From Sinotaia quadrata (taxonomy: Eukaryota > Mollusca > Gastropoda > Architaenioglossa > Viviparidae), in contig CM054182.1 in NCBI GenBank assembly GCA_028829895.1, forward strand, positions 61,597,379 to 61,661,378: 64,000 nt of DNA. Direction: 5' to 3'. Under the pieces are notes generated by a model. The model saw only the letters and a program-made list of their open reading frames with translations, was not told the origin of the DNA and ran no database searches. Positions 49,507-60,540 of the stretch are shown in pieces. Both the position numbers and the translations under genes were made by a program. Position 1 is the stretch's first letter. Each line of letters begins with the position of its first letter.

Positions 49507-52500
49507 ATGGATCGCAAACAGGTTATCGAAGACCTGAAAGAAGCCGGTATCATGATAGGATACCAGGGTGACGAACTGACTAGCTACATTAAAACTGAGC
49601 TAGAGAAAGCGGAAAAAGCAGAAAAGGAGAGACAAGAGATAGAAAGGGAAGAACGTATTGCTAATCGCGAACTGAAGAAGTTAGAAGCTGAAAAACTAGC
49701 CGAAACAGAAGCTAAACGCATCGCAGCTGACGCAGAAGCTAAAAGGTTAGAAGCTGAAAGATTAGCCGACATTGAAACAAAACGTATCGCAGCGGACACA
49801 GAAGCCAAACGCATCGCGGCAGACGCGGAAATAAAACGGTTAGAATGGGAAGTAAAGAAACTAGAAGTTACTAATCCAAACCGTGACCGCAGAAGCAGTG
49901 GTGATTCGCATTCTAGCGATGGAAATAATCACAGTAGAATTGAAAACATCATTCCAAAGATAAATATGGTCCCATTTGATGAGAACAAAGATCAAATAGA
50001 CGCGTATTTAAAAACGTTTGAAAAGTTAGCCAGAGCAACAAACATTCCAGCGGAACATTGGGCGATAAATTTATCGGGGTTACTGCAGGGAACTGCGAAA
50101 AACGAATTCAATAAGCTTAGCGATTCTGAGTCAGATAATTACGACACAGTCAAGGCCGCATTATTGAAACGTTACAAACTCACAGCAGATACATACCGAC
50201 GTAAGTTTAAACAGGCCACTAAAGCCAGTTCAGAGACGCACGCACAGTACATACGACGCGTAGCTGACTTGTTCCAAAGATGGATAGATCTAGCTGAAAC
50301 TCCACAGACGTACGCAGGTCTTAGGGATGAAATGGTAAAGGACCACATTCTCGGGTCATACAAATCAGATCTACTGATTCACTTAGCAATAAGGGAAAAA
50401 TCTACGCTAGAGGAGATAGGCAACGCCGCCGATCGCTTTGATGACGCACATTCTCAATTCTCGAACGCACACGCGAACAACAAGTCTCGACCGAACGAAC
50501 CGCAGACTCGAAAGGATAAGAAAAATGACGGGAAGGCACATAGCGAGCGTGATGATAAAACATCTAAACCCGACACTAAAAACAAGTCCGACAAACAGAA
50601 AGATAAAAAGAATCTTGCATGTTACACTTGTGGTGATAGTGGCCATTTTTCACGAACATGTCCTGAAAAGAAAACAGCTAAAGTTTACGCAGTAGAAAGT
50701 CATACACCTAAAACAGAAAAGTCGAATCGAACACCAGTACAGGCAAACGGTCACGATACAATCGCTTTGCTTGATACAGGGTGTGAGCTAGACGCTATTG
50801 TAAATGCATCATTAGTTAACCGTACCGACTACACAGGGGAGACAATCTCTGTCACCTTTGCAAACGGCGAACAAGACATTTTACCAGTAGCTGAAGTCTC
50901 GATTGTTTCAGACTTTGTAGAAGGAACAGTCAAAGCGGCAGTTATGGAAAACTCACCGCATGACGTGATCCTTGGTTGCAAGTATGTTTTGCCGTGCAAA
51001 AAACAAACTTCAACTGAACCACCACTGGTTAACGCTGTAACCAGAGCAGCGAGTAGTAAAGACAAATCTGTAACTGCACCGATGTCTGCCGCACCAGCCG
51101 TAGATAAAGCAACAGTTAGCGAGATTAAAATATTACAAGCTGAGGACGAAACACTAGACAAGTTACGCAGACAAGCTGTACTTGTTAGTGACGTCAACAC
51201 TGACGATTCGAATAAGAAAGCGTGCATTATTCTGAAAAAGGGTTTATTGTACCGCTATTCGAAAGTGGGAGACGAATTTCGGAAACAATTAGTCGTTCCA
51301 CAAACCAAACGAAATGACGTATTACGATTAGGTCATGAGAGTCTTTTTGGTGCACACATGGGTGTACAAAAAACAACTAGTCGTATTACAAGTGAGTTTT
51401 ATTGGCCGGACATCACTGCCGATATCCGTAGATTCGTGTTAAGTTGCGACACATGCCAGAGAACACAGTCTAAAAATTCAATCAGACCCGCACCGTTAGG
51501 AGAGCCTGAACTGATCAGTGAACCCTACAAGCGCGTAGCATTGGATTTGATTGGGCCTATAATACCCACATCAACGAGAGGTAATCGATACGTGCTGACC
51601 ACTATTGATTACGCAACAAGATTCGCCGACGCAGTACCATTGAAAAATATTGATACTGAAACTGTCGCCGAAGCCCTTTTCGGTCTTTGGAGTCGTGTTG
51701 GTATTCCTACTGAAATTTTGACAGATCAGGGGAGTCAATTCATAGGCAACGTAATGAAGGAAGTAAATCGTTTACTTTCCATCAAACATCTTACTTGCAC
51801 ACCATACCACCCCCAGGCAAATGGTCTGATTGAAAAATACAATGGGACATTAAAAACAGCACTTAAAAAGCTCGCCACAGATAAACCGAAAGACTGGGAC
51901 AGATACATCCCTGCCCTACTATTTGCATATAGGGAGGTGCCACAATCTTCCACCGGGTTTTCACCATTTGAGCTACTTTACGGACGTACTGTACGCGGAC
52001 CGATGATGATTTTGAAGGCACTTTGGACTGATGAAAAGACAGATGACGAAGTTAAAACAACTTACACATACGTCACTGACTTAAGAAACCGTCTTGAAAC
52101 TATAGGCAAGATAGCACGGGAAAACTTGACGATAGCTCAGTCTAGACAGGCAGAATATTACAATAAGCACACCAAACCTAGAGAATTTGAAGTTAATGAC
52201 AAAGTGTTATTGTTGCTTCCTGAAGCACATAACAAACTTCAGATGAAATGGAAGGGGCCCTTTGTAGTTACCGCCAAGCTAGGGGGACTGAACTATAAGG
52301 TGCAGACAGGAAAGAGAGAGAAAATCTTTCATGTTAACCTACTCAAAAAGTACATAAGCCGTGAGGATCAAACCACTCAAGCTGATTTTGTCGTAGCGAC
52401 GATAGTTACAGAAGACGAGGGGGATACTGATTGCGTCACTGGTACTTTACCAAACTGTCCTTTACAGACAGAGGAGACTGTTAAAGACGTTAGGGTGAAT

Positions 52501-53883
52501 GACGCCTTGACGGAAGGACAGAAAAAAGAAGTGAATAAATTGCTTAATGAGTTCTCATCTACTCTGACAGACAAACCAGGGTTGACAGACTTAATAGAAT
52601 TTTCACTGAAGCTGACTGACAACAAACCGATACGTTTGAAGCCGTATCCGTTGCCACACGCTAAGATAGATGACGTTAGACGTGAGATTAAGACTATGTT
52701 AGATCTAGGGGTCATAGAGAAGACTGACAGTGCCTACGGATCACCCATCGTGTTGATTAAAAAACGTGATAACTCGTTCCGTTTTTGCGTAGACTACCGC
52801 AAACTCAATCAAGTGACAGAGTTTTGTGCCGAACCTCTTCCTGATCCGGATCTCATCTTCACTAAGCTAGCTAACGCTCATTACTATACCAAAATAGATT
52901 TGTCACGCGGTTTTTGGCAAATCAAGGTCAAGGACACTGATCGACACATACTAGCTTTCACTACACCAGTAGGAAACTACACATGGAAAGTTATGCCTTT
53001 CGGAGTTTCAAACGCTCCAAGCATTTTTTCTAAAATGATGCGGTCATTGTTAGAACCACTGTACGGACGTGGAGTTGAGAACTTCATGGATGATTTAATT
53101 CTAGGCACCCAGACATGGGAGGAGCACTTAACACTCTTACGAGATGTGCTAGCCAGATTAAAACAAGCCAACCTCACTGCCCGCCCTACGAAGTGTGAAA
53201 TAGCACAATTCTCCTTAGACTTCTTGGGACACAAGTTGAGTCATGGAACTATGTCGCCAAGTGAAGCTAAGATAGCACAACTTAAGGACACTTCACAACC
53301 GCTAACAAAAACACAAGTTAGAAGTTTTCTTGGTCTTGCTAACTACTACAGAAAATTCGTACCAGATTTTAGTGCCATTGCATGTCCTCTGACTGACTTG
53401 ACACGTAAGAATATGCCTACAAAAGTAGTGTGGACTGATGCATGCCAAAACGCTTTTGACACACTGAAATCTAGACTGACTTCAGATTTAGTTGTTAAAC
53501 TGCCAGATTTGACAAAACCATTCTTGTTAAGGACTGATGCTAGCAACACAGGATTAGGAGCAGTGTTATTACAAGAACACAATGACACCAAACACCCAGT
53601 TGCATATGCAAGCCGTAAACTCACAACTACTGAACAGAAATATTCCACCAGTGAAAAGGAATGTCTTGCAATAGTTTGGGCCATAAAAAAGTTCGAAAAC
53701 TATTTGTACGGAAAAACCTTTGTCATTGAGTGCGACCACCAGCCGTTGGCCTTTCTCGGACAGGCGCAATTTACGAACAGCCGTTTAATGCGTTGGTCTT
53801 TGTTTCTGACACAGTATGACGCAAATATTCATTACATCAAAGGGTCTTTGAATGTTGGCGCAGATTATATGAGTCGTGCTTGA
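49507..53883 (+). CDS. Gag-Pol polyprotein, order Gag-PR-IN-RT-RNaseH
   Basis: This single frame of 1458 codons encodes virion-like particle and replication proteins. Residues 20-125 are a charged coiled coil with near-repeats (KRIAADAEAKRL type). About 150-290 is a Gag capsid-like region, and 372-385 a CCHC knuckle (C372, C375, H380, C385). The aspartic protease motif is D423-T-G. The integrase has a zinc-binding HHCC (H610, H617, C647, C650), catalytic D680, D740 and E776 (DX59DX35E), and a GPY/F-like module near 913 (KWKGPF). Reverse transcriptase has D1131 in the KIDLSRGFWQ block and D1195-D1196 in FMDD. RNase H has D1344 in RTDASNTGLG. The frame ends just after the RNase H block (VGADYMSR), so nothing follows RT-RH. 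No frameshift separates gag from pol. All key residues are intact, so it is plausibly functional. The start is the first ATG after the leader (gtaaaATGG). Confidence 0.95.
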   Translation: MDRKQVIEDLKEAGIMIGYQGDELTSYIKTELEKAEKAEKERQEIEREERIANRELKKLEAEKLAETEAKRIAADAEAKRLEAERLADIETKRIAADTEAKRIAADAEIKRLEWEVKKLEVTNPNRDRRSSGDSHSSDGNNHSRIENIIPKINMVPFDENKDQIDAYLKTFEKLARATNIPAEHWAINLSGLLQGTAKNEFNKLSDSESDNYDTVKAALLKRYKLTADTYRRKFKQATKASSETHAQYIRRVADLFQRWIDLAETPQTYAGLRDEMVKDHILGSYKSDLLIHLAIREKSTLEEIGNAADRFDDAHSQFSNAHANNKSRPNEPQTRKDKKNDGKAHSERDDKTSKPDTKNKSDKQKDKKNLACYTCGDSGHFSRTCPEKKTAKVYAVESHTPKTEKSNRTPVQANGHDTIALLDTGCELDAIVNASLVNRTDYTGETISVTFANGEQDILPVAEVSIVSDFVEGTVKAAVMENSPHDVILGCKYVLPCKKQTSTEPPLVNAVTRAASSKDKSVTAPMSAAPAVDKATVSEIKILQAEDETLDKLRRQAVLVSDVNTDDSNKKACIILKKGLLYRYSKVGDEFRKQLVVPQTKRNDVLRLGHESLFGAHMGVQKTTSRITSEFYWPDITADIRRFVLSCDTCQRTQSKNSIRPAPLGEPELISEPYKRVALDLIGPIIPTSTRGNRYVLTTIDYATRFADAVPLKNIDTETVAEALFGLWSRVGIPTEILTDQGSQFIGNVMKEVNRLLSIKHLTCTPYHPQANGLIEKYNGTLKTALKKLATDKPKDWDRYIPALLFAYREVPQSSTGFSPFELLYGRTVRGPMMILKALWTDEKTDDEVKTTYTYVTDLRNRLETIGKIARENLTIAQSRQAEYYNKHTKPREFEVNDKVLLLLPEAHNKLQMKWKGPFVVTAKLGGLNYKVQTGKREKIFHVNLLKKYISREDQTTQADFVVATIVTEDEGDTDCVTGTLPNCPLQTEETVKDVRVNDALTEGQKKEVNKLLNEFSSTLTDKPGLTDLIEFSLKLTDNKPIRLKPYPLPHAKIDDVRREIKTMLDLGVIEKTDSAYGSPIVLIKKRDNSFRFCVDYRKLNQVTEFCAEPLPDPDLIFTKLANAHYYTKIDLSRGFWQIKVKDTDRHILAFTTPVGNYTWKVMPFGVSNAPSIFSKMMRSLLEPLYGRGVENFMDDLILGTQTWEEHLTLLRDVLARLKQANLTARPTKCEIAQFSLDFLGHKLSHGTMSPSEAKIAQLKDTSQPLTKTQVRSFLGLANYYRKFVPDFSAIACPLTDLTRKNMPTKVVWTDACQNAFDTLKSRLTSDLVVKLPDLTKPFLLRTDASNTGLGAVLLQEHNDTKHPVAYASRKLTTTEQKYSTSEKECLAIVWAIKKFENYLYGKTFVIECDHQPLAFLGQAQFTNSRLMRWSLFLTQYDANIHYIKGSLNVGADYMSRA

Positions 53884-54105
53884 TGCCATCAAGTGCCGGT
53901 ACTGATAGAATGTTGTTTAATCAATTAACTGAACCCTACGGATTCCTTCCTGTAAATATGAAATATAGTTGCACACTTTATTTCTAGGAATGTTGAATTT
54001 TTTTGGTGTAAATTTTTCTTCATTGTGGACTTCTACATTTTATCATACATAATTTGTAGGAGGCATTTTATCTTTGGCAAGATAAACGCCTCAAAAGCAA
54101 GGGGG
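53884..54105 (+). other. Non-coding tail and polypurine tract of the retrotransposon
   Basis: The purine run AAAAGCAAGGGGG (54093-54105, one C) directly precedes the 3' LTR, as expected for the plus-strand primer. No env-like frame fits in these 222 bp. Confidence 0.8.
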
Positions 54106-55653
54106 TGTCACAGTCTGATAAAATTGTCCGACTTCGTGACCCACTTGCCTTGTTTACTTCAAATTCGAATATTTGAAACCCTTGGCCCTTTGTTCAAAGC
54201 TTCCTTTTTCTAGGTGCTTCTAGAACAGGTCAAGATGTTATGTAACTTTAGGACCATTGTCCAGTTCTCGAACCAACCACATGCTTTGCGAACAGTCACG
54301 TGATACGCAATATACCTTTCTATATATGTACCCACACGCTTCCGCTCCCTCACTTCGAGCACATTTTAGCTAATTCCATCAGCTTACTCGGGTCGTGAGA
54401 GGCAGCCGGCGCCATAGAGAATCAAGGTACCCTTCGACTTCTCTCAAAAGGTATCATTTTATTTAATAGTATTTGCCTATGTATTGTTTAAGTATGTATT
54501 TGTGCTATGTATTATATGATTTCCATATACACTTGAGCATGGTTCAGAGAAATAGCTGAAAACCTATATGTTACGGAATATAAATTTATTGTAACCATTT
54601 TTCCATTTCTGTACTTTAATTTATATTGTTTTAATTCACTAAGAGCCAGAATGCTGCGCTCGATATGAATTCTTCATGTAATTCAATTATTGCGTGTAAT
54701 TTTAATTGTAAATTGTGAAGCGCTCTGTCGGTTTGAATTACCTCTTTGTATGAACATTAATTTAACGTTGTATCTATTTTATTGCTTCATACGTCATGAC
54801 TGTTAAATGGAACACATGTGAGACGATTATATTTTTTCTAAATCTAATTGTAAGCGACGCGAGGTCGAAACTCTTTGTTCAGCGCATTTAATTGAGCCAT
54901 GCCTAGGTAGGACCTGTTAGGTTGAGAATTATATCCAAACACGTTGCATCCACAGGTCGGCTCATGGTTCATGTTCACCCATGCCTCACCTGCATTAGCT
55001 TATTGGTGTAAGCGTGTCGAAATCCACTCTGAGGGCCATGCTGCAAAAATTCCAGTTCCTAGCCACTAACAAAGGGACATCATTCCTTATGCACCACGTG
55101 TGTCGTTAAAGGGGGACTGAGGGAACGAATCAGCATGACTGAGTGTTGAGACCAAGGATACAAGAATAGAGCTAAGTGCAAAATCAAGTGTACAGATCTC
55201 AAAGGAACACTTTTCTGGCAATTTAGATTGACAAAAATCAGGCATAGGCGCGTAAAGACAGAGTGAAGACTATTCGCGTTGCATTCGATTTATTGTTAAT
55301 TTGTTAAACTTTATTAAATCTTATTTTCTTTGTTAATACCTCTTAGTAGTTGATTTCTATGCACAATAGACCAATTAGATTAATTCTTAGATTTGAATGG
55401 GGGCGGATGAGCAGAAAGATTGATGACGAGTGCATATTAATTTAGAGGGATTTAACTGTTTTCAAATCTAGCTAAAAGTTCGCAGTTTATTAGTCTGTAA
55501 ATTTGTCGTCTGAACTACAAGACGCACTTTTGATTAGTCAGATAATAAATTGAGCAACCAGTCTGCGTAGAATATGAGAGGAAGAATTAATTATATTTAA
55601 AGTCTTTTAATTATTCTAAGCAGGGTCTTTAAATAAATACTGGAAACGTAACA
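54106..55653 (+). repeat. 3' LTR, 1548 bp
   Basis: Same length as the 5' LTR with a constant offset of 6760 bp. Sampled lines are identical throughout. It ends ACGTAACA, followed by the target duplication CACGT. Confidence 0.95.
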
Positions 55654-55840
55654 CACGTATGGTTAGCAGTCATAGTTTAGTTATAAAAGAATGTGCCTGT
55701 CATAGTTCTGTTATCGGAAAGTATGCCCGTACATGTGGTCAGCGCATTCATAGTTTTGGTATCGGACAATATGCCTGTACGTGTGGTTAGCATTATCATA
55801 GTTTTGTTATCGGATAGTATGGCTGTGCATGTGGTTAGCA
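55654..55840 (+). repeat. Minisatellite array (right part, after LTR element)
   Basis: Units with tagttttgttatcggacaat and gcctgtacatgtggt continue the array that ends at 47345. Confidence 0.9.
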
Positions 55841-55898
55841 TTCCACTTTATTCGTCAATTGATAAAGATGATGAATGCAGGGAAAATGAATTTATAAA

Positions 55899-56036
<138 letters not shown>

Positions 56037-56618
56037 CAATGTCTTTGAGAATGAGTAGTTTAGATTGCATTTATTACCGAGTGCCTCTGTCGTTAGTTTA
56101 GGCTGTAAGCTTATGCATTCCAATCTGGTCCTCAGTTGTTTAAGACAATTTTTAAAAAATAAGTGCTAGTCTGTTGCAGGTCAAAATATCGCATGTTAAG
56201 GCCGACCCACAGTGGTTTGTATAGGTCGCGTGTGCGTTTTTTTAACTGGCGGTCTTGCTGACTGTTGTTAGCAGCACACACAAGACGTGACCCTGTGTGT
56301 AGCAGCTCTCTTGTCGCTCAGTTTCTCGGAAAATTCGCTCGCTATTTTTAGACCCCGATTCCTGAAACATCTCGAGGCTTACGTGACGTTTGCAACCGGG
56401 TTAGCCGACACTAACAGTTCACCGAGAAAGCATGCTAAAGGTGTTCGTTAATGTCAAAACTGTCCAGTTAGTGTCTGTTTTACGTTCATATATGTACATT
56501 ATAATAATATGTCCATTACAGTTTTCAACATTCCACTCCAGTGATCCACGCGTACATACACACACGCACAAACTAGTCAAAGCTACAAGATCAGAATTGT
56601 CGAAATGCTTTGTATACA

Positions 56619-57090
56619 GTGACATAATCAGACCGTTTATCTTGAAAGAGGGGCCTTTCAAAGTGACGTAATCAGACCATTTGTTTGGCTGATGGAGCCT
56701 CTTTAAAATTACATAATCAGACCGTTTGTTACGCTGATGGGGCCTCTATAAAGTAATGTAATCAGACCATTTGTTTGACAGCTGGGGTCTATTTAAATTT
56801 TAAAGTGTTTGTTTGGCTCATGGGGCATCTTTAAACTGACATAATCAGACCGTTTGTTATGAAAGTTACATTTGTTTGGTCGATGGGGCCTGTTTAAAGT
56901 GATGTAATCAGACCGTTTGTTTGGCTGACGGGTCCTCTATAAAGTGACAATCAGGCCGTTTAGCTGAAGAGTCCAACTAAAATGACGTAATTTGACCACT
57001 TGTTGTGGCTGAGAGGCCTTTTAAAGTGACATAATCAGGCCGTTTGTTTGGCTGAAGGGCTGAGTTAAAGTGACGTAATCAGGCCTTTCG
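56619..57090 (+). repeat. 45-bp minisatellite with TGACGTAATC core, about ten copies
   Basis: The unit starts gtgacgtaatcagaccattt and continues gtttggctgatggggcctct. Some copies have TGACATAATC. TGACGTAA resembles a CRE/ATF-type site, but function is unknown. Confidence 0.9.
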
Positions 57091-57589
57091 TGTGACTTGA
57101 AAGCCTGGAAACTTTCCTTCCAGCCTCATAAATTCCTTCTTTCTTTCTTGTTCCTGTCAAATAGTATAGAATTCTGTAAGAACACCCCCCCACCCCCCTT
57201 CTTCCCTGGTGATTAAAATAATTTTGTTGGCATTTCATGACGAGATGAGGAAGGTGAAACGTTAGTATACTTTTTTTTTTTAATGTACTTTTGTTTTTGT
57301 ATGTCTTTTTCCCAAAAATCATTTTAAGGGAAAACGTACTCTTTCAATATGATATCTTGTTCCTAAAGCCGAAAGGTGAACTAAGAAGTAGAGAGAGAAA
57401 TTTCCTGAAAATTGCGTAATAATCGTGATAAGTATTATAAAGAAACGAAACTAAAAATAGCTGATTATGTCAAAACTAATATATGACGTACAAGTTAGTT
57501 CTTGTCAACAGTATTGGGTAAAATTGTTTGTTTAAACTAAACGGTACATAATTAAATTGTTATTGTTGAGATTATTTTGTTCAGAGCAT

Positions 57590-58075
57590 TCAGATTTTTT
57601 TAATGTTTATTTTTAATGTAATGTAGTATTATTTAGTTTTTAAAATGTAATGTATTATTATTTATTTACAATGTAATGTAGTATAATTTAGTTAGTTACA
57701 ACATAATGTAGTATTATTTAGTTAGTTACAATGTAATGTAGTATTATTTAGTTAGTTACAATGTAATGTAGTATTATTTAGTTAGTTACAATGTAATATA
57801 GTACTATTTAGTTACAATGTAATGTAGTATTATTTAGTTAAAATGTAATATAGTATTATTTAGTTACAATGTAATGTATTATTATTCAGTTAGTTACAAT
57901 GTAATGTAGTATTATTTAGTTAGTTACAATGTAATGTAGTATTATTTAGTTAGTTACAATGTAATGTTGTATTATTTAGTTAGTTACAATGTAATGTAGT
58001 ATTATTTAGTTAGTTACAATGTAATGTAGTATTATTTAGTTACAATGTAATGTAGTATTATTTAGTTAGTTACCA
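57590..58075 (+). repeat. 30-bp minisatellite
   Basis: The unit gttagttacaatgtaatgta / gtattattta has about 15 copies, with some missing the gtta step. Confidence 0.95.
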
Positions 58076-58144
58076 GTTGAAATTTCATGCACGCAATGCC
58101 GTATGGAAACCTGGCGCAAAGTGTGTTTGCAATATTTCTTGGGA

Positions 58145-58300
58145 TCTAATGTAGTTTAGGTAACTAGATACATCTAATGTAGTTTAGGTAATTAGATAGA
58201 TCAAATGTAGTTTAGGTAACTAGATAGATCAAATGTAGTTTAGGTAACTAGATAGATCAAATGTAGTTTAAGTAACTAGATTGATCAAATGTAGTAATGA
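58145..58300 (+). repeat. 30-bp minisatellite, about five copies
   Basis: Unit aatgtagtttaggtaactag / atagatc. More divergent relatives continue to about 58480. Confidence 0.9.
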
Positions 58301-58689
58301 AAGTATTCATAGATATCAAACACAGTGTTTATAGTAATTATATAGATAAACGCTGTGTTTAAAGTAATTGTGTAGATCAAATGCATTGTTTGAATATTAA
58401 TGAAGAGAATACAGAGAGTATCAAGTAATTATATAAATTAAATACAAGTTTAAAGTACTTCTAGAGACCAAATGTAGTATTTTAAGTAATTGTGCAAAAT
58501 CAAAATGCCGTTGCGAATATTCACCTAAAATAAAGCAGTGTTTTCAGCATTCGTAGAAATTAAGTGCCGTGTTCCAGATATTATGGGATACAACGAAATG
58601 CAAAACATGTGAAGTGCAGTTATACCGAGATGAAATGCAACACACAAGCGATGAAGTGGTTTTTTTTTTTACACTGTGTACATATAGAT

Positions 58690-58925
58690 CGTAACATACG
58701 TTGTTGTTTTTGTTTGTTTGTTTTTGTTGTGGTTTTGTTTGTTTTTGTTTTTGTTGTTGTTTTTTTTTGTTTGTTTGTTTTTGTTGTTGTTTTTTTTTGT
58801 TTGTTTGTTTTTGTTGTTGTTTTTTTTTGTTTGTTTTTGTTGTTGGTTTTTTTGTTTGTTTTTGTTGTTGTTTTGGTTTTTTTGTTCGTTTGTTTTTGTT
58901 GTTGTTTTGTTTTGTTTTTTGTGAG
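58690..58925 (+). repeat. T-rich (TTTGTTTGTTTTTGTTG)n low-complexity tract
   Basis: T/G-only sequence of about 230 bp. The several open frames on both strands are composition artefacts. Confidence 0.95.
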
Positions 58926-59776
58926 TGGAATTTCCAAATCGTAACAAGTTTCTTTTGTGACGGGAACCGAATAAATTTATTGGACAGTAATGTCGCCTCT
59001 TCTTTTAGCTATTCTTATTAAATATCAGGTGACTAATCAAACACTCACTAACCAGTGTAAATATATTCAATAGTCAGAACTAAAATTGACGAATTAAAGT
59101 AAAAACAATTGTTATAGTTGATAAAATAAAAAAATAGCGTAGCAACTTCTTGATAACTGAAATAGAGATCTAGGGTACATATGTCTGTCTAGATGATTAC
59201 AACACTCGTCTCTGTGTCTAGGCCAATAGGAATGCTTTTATCCGTTATCCAGAGCAGCAACATCTGAAGTCCCTCTTGACCTTAGGACTAGAGACCAAGA
59301 CCTAGAATCTAAATTTAAAATAAACAAGCACACCACTCCGGAAGCAAGAAACAGAAAGTACGACCATAAATATTAGGAATTACAAATATGGCATTTTTTA
59401 ATCTCTACCTCTTGCGTTCCCAAAACTTGGTTCAACCTGAACACAAAATATATTTTTAAAAAAACAAACATGATTACTTATGACACAGTTTCGAATAAAA
59501 GAGAGCTCCTGCAATAGAATACTTTAGCTAATATATAATATTTTTTGGTTCAACATTTCACTCAGACATCGCCATCGGCCATGTTACGCTCTAAGTGCGA
59601 ACTTCAATATAAGTTTTGTAAGTATTCAAAATCACCGCTGTGAGGGTATTTAAAACAGATTAGAGAAAATTACTACGATTCAGGGTGATAGTATGCTCAT
59701 TGCTGGCTAGTAATTAGTATCGAATAAATAATTTATTTCATCACGTTTGCTATCTGTCCATCAAAAGTCTGTAAAG
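58926..59776. other. Intergenic, nothing recognised
   Basis: Unique-looking AT-rich sequence with no open frame, repeat or element end that I can support. Confidence 0.5.
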
Positions 59777-60540
59777 CCGTGGTTCCCAAAGTATGCGCCA
59801 CGGCGCCCTGGTGAGCCGAGACTTCCTCCAGGGGCGCCGGACGCCGCGAATTATTACAATTTTTTTTTTCATTAAACAGTTGGGGCCCAAATGTTTATTT
59901 GTAGTAATATATCTGAGACAGAGCAGTCCAGCACCTGGGTGGCGCTAGGAAATTCCGCTTCCCATTCCGCATTACATCTCGAATTTTCTGATACAAGGTA
60001 CATTGTGTTCGTATAGAAATAAATGTCAGTTTTGCACGGTTTAGTGTTGAATTAGTTCTGAGATTGTATCAACTGAATATTGTTCTGATTAATGATCATT
60101 AAAATTAAATCATTAAGTAAAGCGAAGTTTTAGAAGTATTTTTTATCGTATGGATTTTTTAAATGGATTGGTTTTTAATAAACAGCAACAAGCCTTGTGA
60201 GAGTGAATGTAAAGAGGGCACATCGTCAACAAGCGTTGTGAGAGAGTAAATATAAAGAGGGCACATCGTCAACAAGCGTTGTGAGAGTGAATGTAAAGAG
60301 GGCACATCGTCAACAAGCGTTGTGAGAGTGAATGTAAAGAGGGCACATCGTCAACACGTGGCAAGACTGTGAAGAAGCGCAAAAATCAAAAATATGATGA
60401 CAGCTATTTGGACTTTGGTTTTCGTCGACATAAGTCAGTGGCGAAGAGAGGTCACTATGTGTTCTGTGTATGAAAGTTTTGCTTGGGTAGTGTAAACCCT
60501 GCCCCCTCACGTGTCTGCCCACGTCTTGCCCGACGCTAAA
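59777..60540 (+). pseudogene. Decayed hAT element with BED-type transposase start
   Basis: CCGTGGTTCCCAAAGTATGC at 59777 resembles a hAT terminal inverted repeat (usual form CAGTGGTTCCCAAA). About 590 bp on, the frame from 60363 reads KKRKNQKYDDSYLDFGF, the region just before the BED zinc finger in ZBED5/SCAND3-like hAT transposases. It hits TGA at 60471, and the finger-like remainder is in other frames. A 41-bp tandem repeat (60190-60350) lies between the end and the frame. The right terminus was not found. It is clearly non-functional. Confidence 0.6.
60190..60352 (+). repeat. 41-bp minisatellite, four copies
   Basis: The unit aacaagcgttgtgagagtga / atgtaaagagggcacatcgt lies inside the decayed hAT element. 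Confidence 0.95.

Larger units (their letters stand above)
47346..55653 (+). mobile_element. Complete Ty3/gypsy LTR retrotransposon, Gmr1-like domain order
   Basis: The element is 8308 bp and flanked by the 5-bp target duplication CACGT (47341-47345 and 55654-55658). Its LTRs are 1548 bp each and show no difference by eye. It has a leader, one 1458-codon gag-pol frame, and a polypurine tract abutting the 3' LTR. There is no env-like frame, so it is classed as a retrotransposon, not a retrovirus. Integrase lies before reverse transcriptase, as in Ty1/copia and in the Gmr1 group of Ty3/gypsy elements. Sequence motifs (GPY/F module, 5-bp duplication, RT style) are gypsy-type. It inserted into a minisatellite and appears recent and structurally complete. 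Confidence 0.93.

Noticed and set aside
47346..55653. Endogenous retrovirus with env
   Set aside because: No env-like frame between RNase H and the 3' LTR (222 bp), and domain order is Gmr1-like.
58564..59021. Several 68-126 codon frames rich in Phe/Cys or Asn/Lys/Thr
   Set aside because: They come from the T/G low-complexity tract. No domain or splice support.
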